Positions 8,204 to 16,221 of a stretch of 64,000 bases of DNA are shown in pieces. The first letter of the stretch is position 1; the number at the start of each line of letters is the position of its first letter. Source of the stretch: CAZUDO01 sp964618895. Lineage in GTDB: Bacteria > Desulfobacterota > Binatia > DP-6. The notes beneath the pieces are model-generated. The model made no database searches. It was not told the DNA's origin and worked only from the letters and a program-made list of their open reading frames with translations. The DNA is taken from contig CAZUDO010000081.1 of NCBI GenBank assembly GCA_964618895.1, positions 1 through 64,000 on the forward strand, in the 5' to 3' direction. The translations under genes and the position numbers were made by a program.

Positions 8204-9243
8204 GGCGCGGAAGCGCCGCCCCGGATCACGAGCGGCTTGAGGGAGGGTTCGGTGAGCGCCGCCGCTGCGTCCTCCCAGTCGATGACTTCGCTGGTGATCT
8301 GCTCGGGTCGGATACGGCTGGTCTGGACGAGATCCAGCACTTCGGGAAGGTGCGCCCGGCAGTTTGCGCGGCCGATGTGGAAGCGCACCCCGGAGCTCCA
8401 CATCTTGACGAGCGGCAGCGGGACTCCTCCCGCCATGGCCTCGGGGGTGAAGATGCCGACGCTCGTACATACCCCGCCCGGCTCGACCGCTTGGAGGGCG
8501 CAAGTAAGGCCGGCCGGATCGCCGCTCGCGTCCACCGTGATCGGATAGCGGCCCATGCGCTCGCGCGGGGGGCCCTCCACGGGTCTCGCGCCGAGTCTTT
8601 CCGCCAGGGTGAGTCGGTCGCGGTCGGTGTCGACGTAGTCCACGCGCGATGCGCCGAGGGCGCCGGCGATCTCGACGGCGTAGAGCCCGATGCTCCCGCT
8701 CCCGATGATCAGCACCTCCGAGTCGGGATTCTCGCGCAGGTGCGGCGCCACTGTGCGCCAGGCGTCGGCAACGTTGTCGCCTGCGCTCGCCACAGCTCGG
8801 GGGGAGATCCCGTTGGGGACCGCCACCATCAAATGACCGGCGAAGGGGATGCGGACGAGGTCGGCAAGCGCCCCCGGGCAGTTGCCGCCAAATGCGCCGA
8901 GCCCCCACGATGCGCCGGAAGGCCGCACGGTGCGGCAGAACGCGGTGAGGCCCCGGCGGCAGCGGTCGCATGATCCGCACGAGATCTGCACCGGCACTAT
9001 GACGGCCTGGCCGCGCTCGAAGCCGCTGACTTCGTCGCCGCACTCGACGATCTCGGCGACGAACTCGTGCCCGAAGGGAAAAGGCCCGGGGATCGGAGCC
9101 CGGCCGCGAAGCAGCGCAATGTCGCCGTCGCACATGGCTACAGCAATCGGGCGCACGATCGCATCGTCGGGTCGCTCGAGGGCCGGCGACGGAACCTCGC
9201 GCCACTCGAGACGACCAGGCGAGAGGAAATAGAGGGATCGCAT
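8200..9243 (-). CDS. Zinc-dependent medium-chain alcohol dehydrogenase
   Basis: This 347-residue MDR enzyme shows catalytic zinc ligands in VAMCDGD and GHEF, the four-cysteine structural zinc loop ISCGSCDRCRRGLTAFC, and a Rossmann motif VLIIGSGSIGLYAVEIAG followed by an acidic VDTDRDR that favours NAD(H). It should interconvert an alcohol and an aldehyde or ketone; the substrate is unknown. It lies between the broken acyl-CoA dehydrogenase (ending 4 bases upstream at 9247) and the monooxygenase-like gene, with an ATGA overlap to the latter. The context suggests catabolism of an acyl or aromatic compound activated by the PaaK-like ligase. Confidence 0.88.
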   Translation of the reverse strand: MRSLYFLSPGRLEWREVPSPALERPDDAIVRPIAVAMCDGDIALLRGRAPIPGPFPFGHEFVAEIVECGDEVSGFERGQAVIVPVQISCGSCDRCRRGLTAFCRTVRPSGASWGLGAFGGNCPGALADLVRIPFAGHLMVAVPNGISPRAVASAGDNVADAWRTVAPHLRENPDSEVLIIGSGSIGLYAVEIAGALGASRVDYVDTDRDRLTLAERLGARPVEGPPRERMGRYPITVDASGDPAGLTCALQAVEPGGVCTSVGIFTPEAMAGGVPLPLVKMWSSGVRFHIGRANCRAHLPEVLDLVQTSRIRPEQITSEVIDWEDAAAALTEPSLKPLVIRGGASAP

Positions 9244-9246
9244 GCT

Positions 9247-9480
9247 TCACCTCCCAGCGATGACAGCGAGTTCAAGGTAGCCGAAGCCGCCACCGCCAAA
9301 TTCCTCGGGGAGGGCTGTCCCGAGCCACCCCATATCGGCAACGGCTTTCCATAGTTCGGGATCCCAGCCGGCCCCCGAATCGATGGCATGCCGGCAGGAC
9401 TGGAGCGGTGCGCGTTCTTCCAGGAATGCGCGGGCCGTGTCGCGTAGAAGCTTCTGCCCATCGGAGAAGTCCAAGTTCAC
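9247..9480 (-). pseudogene. Acyl-CoA dehydrogenase, N-terminal fragment
   Basis: The first 77 codons of a standard acyl-CoA dehydrogenase remain: MNLDFSDGQKLLRDTARAF, then DMGWLGTALPEEFGGGGFG and YLELAVIA. The frame then runs straight into a stop at 9247, where a full-length enzyme would continue for about 300 residues. The break falls exactly where the next gene begins, so an in-operon deletion removed everything from the end of the first helical domain. The overlap with the ligase gene (ATGA, 9477-9480) shows it was once a normal operon member. Confidence 0.8.
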
Positions 9481-10904
9481 AGGTTCGGCTCCGTGTTCGC
9501 CCCGCAGCCCGAAAGCGGCACGAAGCGCTTGAGCTTCCGGCTGGGGCCCACACGCTCGATCTCCGAGACCGTCCTGAGATTCACGCGGGGCTTCTGAAGC
9601 CCGGCGCGGGTAAGGCCGCGAGCGATCTCAGCGGAGAGCAATTGCAGGTCTACCTCACCGGCGGTTCGCACTTCGATGTCGGCACCGCTGGCCAATTGCC
9701 GGACCCGGTACTCGAGAACGCCGCGCGCACGCCCCAGGGGAGTCCGGAAGACGGAAGGATGGATCACGACGTCGTTCGGGTAGCGGAAGAGATCGTCTTG
9801 CCGACCCTGGATGTCGGCGATTCTCCGGAACGACGACCCGCACCGGCAGGGCTCTTCTGTCAGCGCTATTTCGTCCGTCATCTCATAGCGGATGATCGGC
9901 AGGGTATATTGCTGCAGCGCGGTTGCGAAGTAGCGGGGCGCTGTCTCCCCGGGTAGGACCGGCCGCCCGTCTTCGCCTGCGGGCTCGGCGATGACGAGAT
10001 CGTCACTCAAGTGGATTCCCGCCCGCTCGGTGCAGCTGAAGCCCGCTGGACCAAAGTCACTCGTACCGTAGGCGTTCAGGAGAACCGGATTCCAGGCGCG
10101 GTCGATCGCATCCGCGATCTCGGGGAAAAGAGGCTCGAAGGCCGAAGCGACGAGGCGCGGCTCGATTCGGAGCCGCCCGGCCGAGGCCTCCGCCGCAAGA
10201 AGGTAGAGGATCGAGGCGGGAGCGAAGAGGCTGCTCGGCTGCTCGCGGTTGAGAGCGTCCACGATCTCGGCGAGAGGCTGAGAGACCGCGAGGTAGCGCG
10301 TGTCGATTACCTCAGAGGCAAACGTCGCTCCGAGAGCGGAGCCAATGTGTGTCGGCGAGCCGCCGCTGATCATCACGAGGACCGCGCGCGACGCGGCGTC
10401 GCCGCTGCCCATCGCCGGGCGCGCGCGGGCGACCCACCGAGCATAGGACGCGTAGGCGTGCGCGAAGTCTTCCCAGCCGTAAGCAAATACGCCGCGCGTG
10501 CCGCTCGAGCCGCCGGAGGCGACGACTTGGAACTCGTCGAGAAGGTATGCGGGGCTGGTCAGCTCCGCGAGCTGGCGCTCGCAGAGCTCGAGTGTCAGCC
10601 GGCGATCCGTGACGATCTCGTCCCAATTCTCCATGAGATCTCGCTTCGTCATCGGCGGGATCCGCACGAGATCGGCCTCGGTCACGGAATCGGGATCGAT
10701 CGACGCGAGGCGCCGCGTGTGCCAGGGAGAGTGTGCCTTTGCGTGCTTCAGGAGGCGCCGGAGCTTTGCCTCCCGAAGCGCATCAATCTGCTCGCGGCTC
10801 CAGGTGATCCGCTGGAGCGCCTCGGGAAGGAATCGGAAGACCTCTGCGACGTGCTCGCGCCGCCGCTCCTCGAAGGGCATCTGGCTTTGTCGGGCCGGCG
10901 TCAT
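9477..10904 (-). CDS. PaaK-like AMP-dependent acyl/aryl-CoA ligase
   Basis: About 475 residues of the phenylacetate-CoA ligase branch of the adenylate-forming superfamily. It shows the phosphate-binding loop VASGGSSGTRGVF, the adenylate motif LNAYGTSDFG, and a C-terminal lid region ending VGPSRKLKRFVPL with the conserved lysine environment. It should activate a carboxylic acid as its CoA thioester, using ATP. The clade includes many uncharacterised ligases, so phenylacetate is not implied. The next upstream gene is an acyl-CoA thioesterase-like protein 1 base away, and downstream come dehydrogenases, consistent with a short degradation pathway. Confidence 0.82.
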   Translation of the reverse strand: MTPARQSQMPFEERRREHVAEVFRFLPEALQRITWSREQIDALREAKLRRLLKHAKAHSPWHTRRLASIDPDSVTEADLVRIPPMTKRDLMENWDEIVTDRRLTLELCERQLAELTSPAYLLDEFQVVASGGSSGTRGVFAYGWEDFAHAYASYARWVARARPAMGSGDAASRAVLVMISGGSPTHIGSALGATFASEVIDTRYLAVSQPLAEIVDALNREQPSSLFAPASILYLLAAEASAGRLRIEPRLVASAFEPLFPEIADAIDRAWNPVLLNAYGTSDFGPAGFSCTERAGIHLSDDLVIAEPAGEDGRPVLPGETAPRYFATALQQYTLPIIRYEMTDEIALTEEPCRCGSSFRRIADIQGRQDDLFRYPNDVVIHPSVFRTPLGRARGVLEYRVRQLASGADIEVRTAGEVDLQLLSAEIARGLTRAGLQKPRVNLRTVSEIERVGPSRKLKRFVPLSGCGANTEPNL

Positions 10905-10905
10905 C

Positions 10906-11706
10906 TCATCCTCGCGGCTTCGCGCCGCTCGCGGTGTAGGCCGTAGCCATCGAGGTGGTAACGCAACGCCCCGCCGGCCCGGTCCGGTCGAGGACGGTGC
11001 AGTCGCTGAGCGCGACTCCGTCTCTGCTGTGGCGCGCGGTAGGCTCGAGGCCCAGCCACTCTCCTTCCGGCTCGCGACAAAGAAAGAGGGTGATATCGGC
11101 GTTGATGAAGTTGATGCCCTCCGGCCCATAGTTGCCAACGGGATTTGTCCAATCCGAGGCGGCGGCCGCGCGCGTAAACGGCGTGAGGTCGACTCCTGCG
11201 ACGACGGGATAGGGCATTCGGACCCACAGGCCTCGGCTCGGTTGTCCGGTGACCGGCCTGACCCCTCCGCGAATCTCGAGCGACGTAGCGTGGCTCAGCT
11301 CCTCGCTCGGCACGCGCATCGGTGGCATAGCTTCCGGAGGATCGAGATGGCCGGCGGCCTGCGCGAGCCCGAGATCGGGCTCTGCGGACTTGCGGAGGAG
11401 AAGGCCGACGGCGCTGCTGACTGCTATTCCGGCGGCCTCGAGAAGAATCTCGACGACCTTCAGGCGCTTCCCGTCGCGGAGAACACGGGTACGGAGCTCG
11501 AGTGGCGCCCGTGGGACCGCGCGGAAGAGATCGACCGAGAGGCGCGCCGGCAGAAGCTCCGCATCGCTTCTCTCGCGCTCGACGGCGTATGCAAGGAGCG
11601 CCGCGACCGGCCCGCCGTGGAGGATCGCGCGGCCCCACGGGCCGAGGGAGCACTCCGTCGGATGGTACCGCTCGCCTTCACGCTGAAAGAGGGCCTCTGC
11701 GGTCAT
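10906..11706 (-). CDS. Acyl-CoA thioesterase-like double-hotdog protein
   Basis: A 266-residue protein of the TesB-like double-hotdog group (4HBT_3-type thioesterases). Visible family features are PWGRAILHGGPVAALLAYAV in the first hotdog and the second hotdog around GINFINADITLFLC with an SMATAYTASG end. It would hydrolyse or bind acyl-CoA; in ligase operons such proteins often recycle CoA. It is the first gene of the minus-strand operon, and its upstream region contains two inverted repeats that separate it from the divergent PadR gene, so it is probably PadR-repressed. Confidence 0.78.
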   Translation of the reverse strand: MTAEALFQREGERYHPTECSLGPWGRAILHGGPVAALLAYAVERERSDAELLPARLSVDLFRAVPRAPLELRTRVLRDGKRLKVVEILLEAAGIAVSSAVGLLLRKSAEPDLGLAQAAGHLDPPEAMPPMRVPSEELSHATSLEIRGGVRPVTGQPSRGLWVRMPYPVVAGVDLTPFTRAAAASDWTNPVGNYGPEGINFINADITLFLCREPEGEWLGLEPTARHSRDGVALSDCTVLDRTGPAGRCVTTSMATAYTASGAKPRG

Positions 11707-11738
11707 GGCTGGCCGACCTCCCTTCTGGAGCAGTGCTA

Positions 11739-11755
11739 TACTCCGGAAGGGAGTA
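11739..11755. promoter_or_regulatory. Inverted repeat, candidate PadR operator 1
   Basis: TACTCC-GGAAG-GGAGTA is a perfect six-base inverted repeat lying 33 bases upstream of the thioesterase ATG on the minus strand. The same half-site recurs in a second palindrome 34 bases away (centre to centre) and as a single GGAGTA at 11807-11812 just before the PadR start. Repetition of the half-site in a divergent promoter region is the basis for calling it an operator. Confidence 0.6.
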
Positions 11756-11773
11756 GTGTCAATCGGACCCGAT

Positions 11774-11788
11774 ACTCCCCTCGGGAGT
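11774..11788. promoter_or_regulatory. Inverted repeat, candidate PadR operator 2
   Basis: ACTCCC-CTC-GGGAGT is a perfect palindrome sharing the ACTCC/GGAGT core with the first operator. It lies 38 bases before the padR-like ATG at 11826, so a bound dimer could repress both divergent promoters. Confidence 0.6.
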
Positions 11789-11825
11789 CGCGCCGGATCG
11801 GGCATCGGAGTATGGTCCCCCGCGA

Positions 11826-12620
11826 ATGAAGAAGCTCACTCCGACCTCGTATGCAGTCCTCGGGCTTCTCGCGATTCGGCCGTGGTCAGCCTATGAGCTC
11901 ATCCGCCAGATCAAGCGGAGCACCGTTCGCCTCGTTTGGCCGCGTGCCGAGAGCAAGCTCTACGAGGAGCCGAAGAACCTCGCCGCGCATGGACTCGCCG
12001 CGGCGACATCCGAAGAGGCCGGAGGCAGGAGGCGCGCCGTCTACCACATCACGCCGAAGGGCCGCCGCGCACTCGCGCGCTGGCTCGACGAGCCTGGCGA
12101 GGGCCTCCTTCTCGAGTTCGAGGCAATGATCAAGGTTGTCTACGGCGATTTCGGGACAAAGGCGCAGCTCCTCAGAAACATTCGCCGGATCAGGGAGGGG
12201 CTCGCGCGCCGGAGTTCCCTTGCTCTCGGGCTCGCCCGGGAGCTCGCGGACGCGGGCCCGCGCTTTCCGAAGCGCGCCCACATCAACGCGATCAGTGACC
12301 GCTTCATCATCGACATGATGGAGACAGCGGTCCGGTGGTCGGAGTGGGCGGAAGCGATCGTCTCGCAGTGGCCGGGCACAGCGCTTGACGGCCGGATGGC
12401 GGCAAAGGCGAAGGCGCTTCTAAACGAGAACGCCGGTGCGCTGGAACGCGTGGCCCGGAAAGACGAGCGGGGAGGGCGCGAGGGGCCAGAGCCCCGGAGC
12501 GAAGTGGCCGCCGGAGGGCGGGCGTGGAAAAGCCCGGGACGGCCGAAGAGGCCGCCCTCGGTACGTGCGGCCCGGCGCCGCACTACTGTTCCTCCGCGGG
12601 CGGCACGGTCCGAGCGCTGA
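11826..12620 (+). CDS. PadR-family transcriptional regulator
   Basis: The N-terminal winged helix is typical: MKKLTPTSYAVLGLLAIRPW, SAYELIRQIKRS, and the wing RRAVYHITPKGRRALARWL. The rest of the first 200 residues matches the C-terminal dimerisation helices (FPKRAHINAISDRFIIDMME). These regulators usually repress a neighbouring operon and respond to phenolic acids or drugs. The divergent ligase/thioesterase operon with paired operators is the obvious target. Residues after about 205 (GGREGPEPRSEVAAGG onward) are arginine- and proline-rich and unlike the family; the gene may have lost its original stop and read through into intergenic DNA. Confidence 0.85.
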   Translation: MKKLTPTSYAVLGLLAIRPWSAYELIRQIKRSTVRLVWPRAESKLYEEPKNLAAHGLAAATSEEAGGRRRAVYHITPKGRRALARWLDEPGEGLLLEFEAMIKVVYGDFGTKAQLLRNIRRIREGLARRSSLALGLARELADAGPRFPKRAHINAISDRFIIDMMETAVRWSEWAEAIVSQWPGTALDGRMAAKAKALLNENAGALERVARKDERGGREGPEPRSEVAAGGRAWKSPGRPKRPPSVRAARRRTTVPPRAARSER

Positions 12621-12803
12621 AGGGCCGCGACTCGGTGCCCCTCCAGCGATCCTCAGGACGATCTCCGTCGCGTCGCTACGCAGGCGGTTCGATATCCCGC
12701 GTCGCGGCGTCCCCATCCTGATGAGACCGAGGTAGTCTCTCGACAAAGGAAGGCGAGGTCCACGGCTGGCATCTGCACTACATCGTAGGTATAAACGATC
12801 TCA

Positions 12804-13100
12804 GTGGCCGATCTTCGCTTCGTCTGGCATTCGCGCAAGAGCGAAGTGAATGCCCGCAAGCACGGCGTGACGTTCATGGAAGCTGAGACCGTCTTCTTGG
12901 ACGAAGATGCCCTGCTGACCGGCGACCCAGACCATTCCGATCAGGAGGACCGGTTCGTTCTACTGGGCCTCAGCATGCGGCTCAGAGCTCTGGTCGTGTG
13001 CCACTGTTACCGGGAACAAGATGCGGTCATCCGGATCATCTCGGCGCGCAAAGCGGATCGGCAAGAGCGAGCCTTGTACGAACGACGGAGACGACGATGA
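12804..13100 (+). CDS. brnT: BrnT-family toxin
   Basis: A 98-residue protein from GTG 12804 with the BrnT signature: an FVWHSRKSEVNARKHGVTF opening, ETVFLDEDALLTGDPDHS, and a C-terminal IRIISARKADRQERALYE. BrnT is a RelE-fold ribonuclease that arrests growth by cleaving RNA. All expected segments are present and the length is normal, so it is likely functional. Its stop overlaps the start of the antitoxin gene (ATGA at 13097-13100), the usual toxin-first order of brnTA, and the complex normally represses its own promoter. Confidence 0.9.
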   Translation: MADLRFVWHSRKSEVNARKHGVTFMEAETVFLDEDALLTGDPDHSDQEDRFVLLGLSMRLRALVVCHCYREQDAVIRIISARKADRQERALYERRRRR

Positions 13101-13315
13101 GAGCACACTACGACTTCACGAAGGCCCGAAAGAATCCCTACGCGCGACGCTTGAAGCGCCAGATCACCATTCGCCTCGATGAACCGACGATCGAGTACTT
13201 CAAATCGCTCGCTGCCGACGCCGGCCTTCCCTACCAGGCGCTCATCAACCTCTACCTGCGAGACTGTGCGGCGCACCGCCGTCGCTTGGCCATCCGCTGG
13301 AAGCCAGCAGCCTGA
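13097..13315 (+). CDS. brnA: BrnA-family antitoxin
   Basis: A 72-residue basic protein with a flexible toxin-binding N-terminus (MRAHYDFTKARKNPYARRLK) and a ribbon-helix-helix DNA-binding domain (RQITIRLDEPTIEYFKSLA, then GLPYQALINLYLRDC). BrnA neutralises BrnT and represses brnTA. Translationally coupled to brnT by an ATGA overlap. It is the only TA pair in the first 25 kb that looks complete on both sides. Confidence 0.88.
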   Translation: MRAHYDFTKARKNPYARRLKRQITIRLDEPTIEYFKSLAADAGLPYQALINLYLRDCAAHRRRLAIRWKPAA

Positions 13316-13493
13316 GCGGCCGCGCGAGCAGGCGCCGGCGTCCGATGTCGCCGTTTTGAGGCTGAGTTCAGCGGGTACCCGCGGACGCGCCCGAGCGCGA
13401 CCACCGCCTGCGCGCCCGGCGCCCCCGCGCGGGCCGAGCGGTCGACCGTTCGCTTCCGCTGGTGCGCGAAAGGAGCGTGACGCCACCGACTAG

Positions 13494-13799
13494 TCTAGCC
13501 CGGAGGAGAAGTTCTGGTCGTTCACGCTCTACGACAACCAGACGCGCTCGATGCTCGACACGCCGCAACGCCACCCGCGCGCCGGCAGTCAGAGCTACCC
13601 GTCGCCTGCCGCCGAGCTGAACCCCGATGGGTCCACGACGGTCTACTTCGGTCCGACGCAGCCTGCCGGCGTCAAGCGGGGCAACTGGATCCAGACCATG
13701 CCCGGAAAGGGATGGTTCGTGATCCTCCGCCTCTACAGCCCGCTCGAGCCCTTCTTTACGAAGGCGTGGCGGCCGAGCGAGATCGAAGTGGTTCCGTGA
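13494..13799 (+). pseudogene. DUF1254/DUF1214-family protein, C-terminal fragment
   Basis: The frame opens after a TAG at 13491 without a start codon and reads EEKFWSFTLYDNQTRSML, AGSQSYPSPAAELNPDGST, VYFGPTQPAGVKRGNWIQ, WFVILRLYSPLEPFF. This is the conserved C-terminal third of DUF1214 proteins, about 100 of some 450 residues. The upstream part is missing and the junction follows the end of brnA by about 180 bases. It is a truncated gene, and its right end lies 28 bases from the second SDR tail fragment. Confidence 0.8.
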
Positions 13800-13826
13800 C
13801 CATATCGCCCACTCTTCCCGCTCGGG

Positions 13827-13907
13827 GCCGTGCGGTGCTGGGTGTGCAGGTGCCAGGTGGTGTCGGCGATGGCGTCCAGGTCGAGGAGCCCGTCTTCCCC
13901 CTTCATG
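13827..13907 (-). repeat. Fragment B of a duplicated SDR gene 3' end
   Basis: These 81 bases match 17612-17692 with three mismatches and encode MKGEDGLLDLDAIADT plus WHLHTQHRTA on the minus strand, the residues immediately upstream of those encoded by fragment A at 6821. The first 14 bases (GCCGTGCGGTGCTG) are identical to the end of fragment A. Orientation and order are what would be expected if one SDR tail had been split by the 6.95 kb between. Confidence 0.85.
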
Positions 13908-13960
13908 TTCAGAACGTACGAACTCACACCCTCGGGTCGGGCCGGCACGGTCGAGCGACC

Positions 13961-14395
13961 CTACCGCCCCGTGATGTAATTCTGCAGCTGCTCGATCATG
14001 AACTCCTGCTCCGCGATGATCGCTTTCACGACGTCGCCGATCGAGATGACGCCGACGACGCGCTCGTCCTCCGCCAGCACCGGCAGGTGGCGCACGCGCT
14101 TGTCCGTCATCAGCGCCATGCAGTCCTCGACGGTCTGCTGCGGGCGGACGTAGAGGACGTGGGAGCTCATGATCTCCTGCACGGGCGTCTCCTTGGACGA
14201 CTTGCCCTTCAAGATCACCTTGCGGGCGTAGTCACGCTCCGAGAAGATGCCCACCAGCTTCTCCCCCTCGACGACCAGGAGGGCACCGACATTCTTGGCG
14301 GCCATCACCTCCAGCGCCTCGAAGACGGGCGTCCCGGGAGAAACCGACAGGACCTGCTGCCCCTTGCCTCGTAAGAGCTGCATCACGGTTTTCAT
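13961..14395 (-). CDS. Tandem CBS-domain protein
   Basis: The 144-residue protein is a stand-alone CBS pair: repeat one VSPGTPVFEALEVMAAKNVG through VGIFSERDYARKVI, repeat two VRPQQTVEDCMALMTDKRVR through VGVISIGDVVKAII. Such proteins bind adenosine nucleotides and act as energy or redox sensors; the partner is not known. It directly follows the transhydrogenase gene (the stop at 14401 is 6 bases upstream of the ATG), so it is likely cotranscribed with pntAB. A GTG at 14404 would add three residues and overlap the upstream gene. Confidence 0.88.
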   Translation of the reverse strand: MKTVMQLLRGKGQQVLSVSPGTPVFEALEVMAAKNVGALLVVEGEKLVGIFSERDYARKVILKGKSSKETPVQEIMSSHVLYVRPQQTVEDCMALMTDKRVRHLPVLAEDERVVGVISIGDVVKAIIAEQEFMIEQLQNYITGR

Positions 14396-14400
14396 GACGT

Positions 14401-16221
14401 TCACAGCAGTGATTTCATTTCGCGGATCAGTTTGGTCAGGCTGTCCTTGGCGTCACCGAAGAGCATCATACACTTCTCGTTGTAGTATAGGTCATTATCG
14501 ACGCCCGCGAAGCCGGGGCGCATGCTGCGCTTCAGCACGATTATCGACTTTGCGCGGTCGACCTCCAGGATCGGCATGCCGAAGAGGGGGCTCGATTTGT
14601 TGTTCTTGGCCGCGGGGTTGGTCACGTCGTTGGCGCCCACGACCAGGACGATGTCGGCCTCCGGGAAGTAGGGGTTGATCGCGTCCATCTCGTGGAGCTG
14701 CTCGTACGGGACGTTGGCCTCCGCCAGGAGCACGTTCATGTGGCCCGGCATGCGGCCGGCGACGGGGTGGATGGCATACTTCACGTCGACACCGCGCTCC
14801 TTCAGGATGTTGCCGAGCTCGGCCACCGCGTGCTGCGCCTGCGCCACGGCCATGCCGTAGCCGGGCACGACGACGACGTTGCTCGCGGTCTCGAACAGCG
14901 TCGCCGTCTCGTCGGCCGCGATGCTGCGCACCGTCCCCTTGGCCTCGGCCGCCGCGGCCACGTCCTCTTCCGACACCTTGCCGAAGGCGCCGAAGAGCAC
15001 GTTGACGATCGAGCGATTCATCGCGCGACACATGAGCAGGGAGAGCAGGAAGCCGGAGGTGCCGTCGAGCGAGCCCGTGATGATCTGGATCTTGTTCATC
15101 AGCACGAAGCCCATCGCCGCATCCGCCAGCCCGCCGTACGAGTTGAGCAGCGCGATCACCACCGGCATGTCGGCGGCGCCGATCGGGATGACCAGCAGCA
15201 GGCCGAAGACGAGCGACAGCACCACCATCACGTAGAAGAACGGCGTCGCCGCCTGCGTGCCGACCAGGTAGACGCCGGAGCCGACGATGATGGAGAGCAG
15301 GGTCAGGCTCATGACGTTCTGGCCGCGGTACGTGATCGGCCGGCCCGGCAGGAGCTCCTGCAGCTTGGCGGCGGCGATCAGGCTGCCCGTGAACGTGAGC
15401 CCGCCGACCACCACCTCGAAGTCGAGGGCCGTCAGCGTCACGCGGTCGAGCTGACCCTGGTAGCGGAAGTACTCGGAGATGCCCACCAGGCACGCCGCCA
15501 GCGCGCCCAGCGAGTGCGAGATCGCGGTGCGCTGCGGCACCGCGGTCATCGGGATGCGGAGCCCCATCGTCCCGCCGACCACCGCCCCGATCGCGATGCC
15601 GAGCGCGATCCACCGGTAGTCGACGATGTGGGGGTGGAACAGCGTGCCGACCACGGCGATCAACATCCCGAGCGCCGCCAGCGCCATGCCCGAGCGCGCC
15701 CACTTGGGCGAGCTGAGCCCCTTCAGCCCCAGGACGAACATGGCCGCGGAGACGATGTAGCAATAGCGGAGCGCCTCGGCGGCGACGTGCTGGTGGAGAT
15801 ACTCCCCCATCGCCATGCCCGCCGGCTTGCTCGCGTAGAGCGCGATGGCCACCACGGCGGCGAGGGCGACGACGAATGCGAACGCCTGCACTTCCACCGG
15901 CCGGCGCGTCCCGCGCGCGCGATCCTCCGCCGTTCTGAACATGCGTAGCATGCGGTCGGTGATCAGGAATCCGCCGACGGCGTTGGTGGACGAGCAGGTG
16001 ACGGCGATGAAGCCGAGGAGCGTGCACACCCAGCCGTTCGGTACATTGCTGTAGTCGCCGCCCGCCACCACCAGCGACCCGACCAGCGAGATCGCCGCGA
16101 TGGCGTTGGTCGCCGACATGAGCGGCGTGTGCAGGAGCGGCGGGACACGGGTGATCAGGTGGTAGCCGAGGAACCCGGCCAGCATGAAGATGTAGAGGCC
16201 GACTTCGAGCTCGGTCGTCAT
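14401..16221 (-). CDS. pntB: NAD(P) transhydrogenase, fused PntA2 (membrane) and PntB subunits
   Basis: About 606 residues. Residues 1-95 match the short membrane subunit PntA2 (EVGLYIFMLAGFLGYHLITR and the TCSSTNAVGGFLITDRML end). A linker of about 20 residues leads to PntB, with eight or more membrane helices (GLSSPKWARSGMALAALGML, IPMTAVPQRTAISHSLGALA) and the soluble NADP(H)-binding domain III (VVVPGYGMAVAQAQHAVAEL, HPVAGRMPGHMNVLLAEA, VVGANDVTNPAAKN). The enzyme couples proton import to NADPH formation. In most three-subunit systems PntA2 and PntB are separate genes; here they are one frame. It overlaps pntA by four bases. Confidence 0.93.
   Translation of the reverse strand: MTTELEVGLYIFMLAGFLGYHLITRVPPLLHTPLMSATNAIAAISLVGSLVVAGGDYSNVPNGWVCTLLGFIAVTCSSTNAVGGFLITDRMLRMFRTAEDRARGTRRPVEVQAFAFVVALAAVVAIALYASKPAGMAMGEYLHQHVAAEALRYCYIVSAAMFVLGLKGLSSPKWARSGMALAALGMLIAVVGTLFHPHIVDYRWIALGIAIGAVVGGTMGLRIPMTAVPQRTAISHSLGALAACLVGISEYFRYQGQLDRVTLTALDFEVVVGGLTFTGSLIAAAKLQELLPGRPITYRGQNVMSLTLLSIIVGSGVYLVGTQAATPFFYVMVVLSLVFGLLLVIPIGAADMPVVIALLNSYGGLADAAMGFVLMNKIQIITGSLDGTSGFLLSLLMCRAMNRSIVNVLFGAFGKVSEEDVAAAAEAKGTVRSIAADETATLFETASNVVVVPGYGMAVAQAQHAVAELGNILKERGVDVKYAIHPVAGRMPGHMNVLLAEANVPYEQLHEMDAINPYFPEADIVLVVGANDVTNPAAKNNKSSPLFGMPILEVDRAKSIIVLKRSMRPGFAGVDNDLYYNEKCMMLFGDAKDSLTKLIREMKSLL

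Noticed and set aside
12440..12620. C-terminal 60 residues of the PadR protein as a real domain
   Set aside because: Arg/Pro/Gly-rich, unlike any PadR tail; more likely read-through after loss of the normal stop.
13908..13916. TTCAGAACG as a third SDR-tail fragment
   Set aside because: The same nine bases occur at 6819-6827, but the match does not extend and could be chance.
14692..15948. Plus-strand frame of 418 codons rich in His, Arg and Glu
   Set aside because: Antisense shadow of the transhydrogenase gene; no coding motifs.
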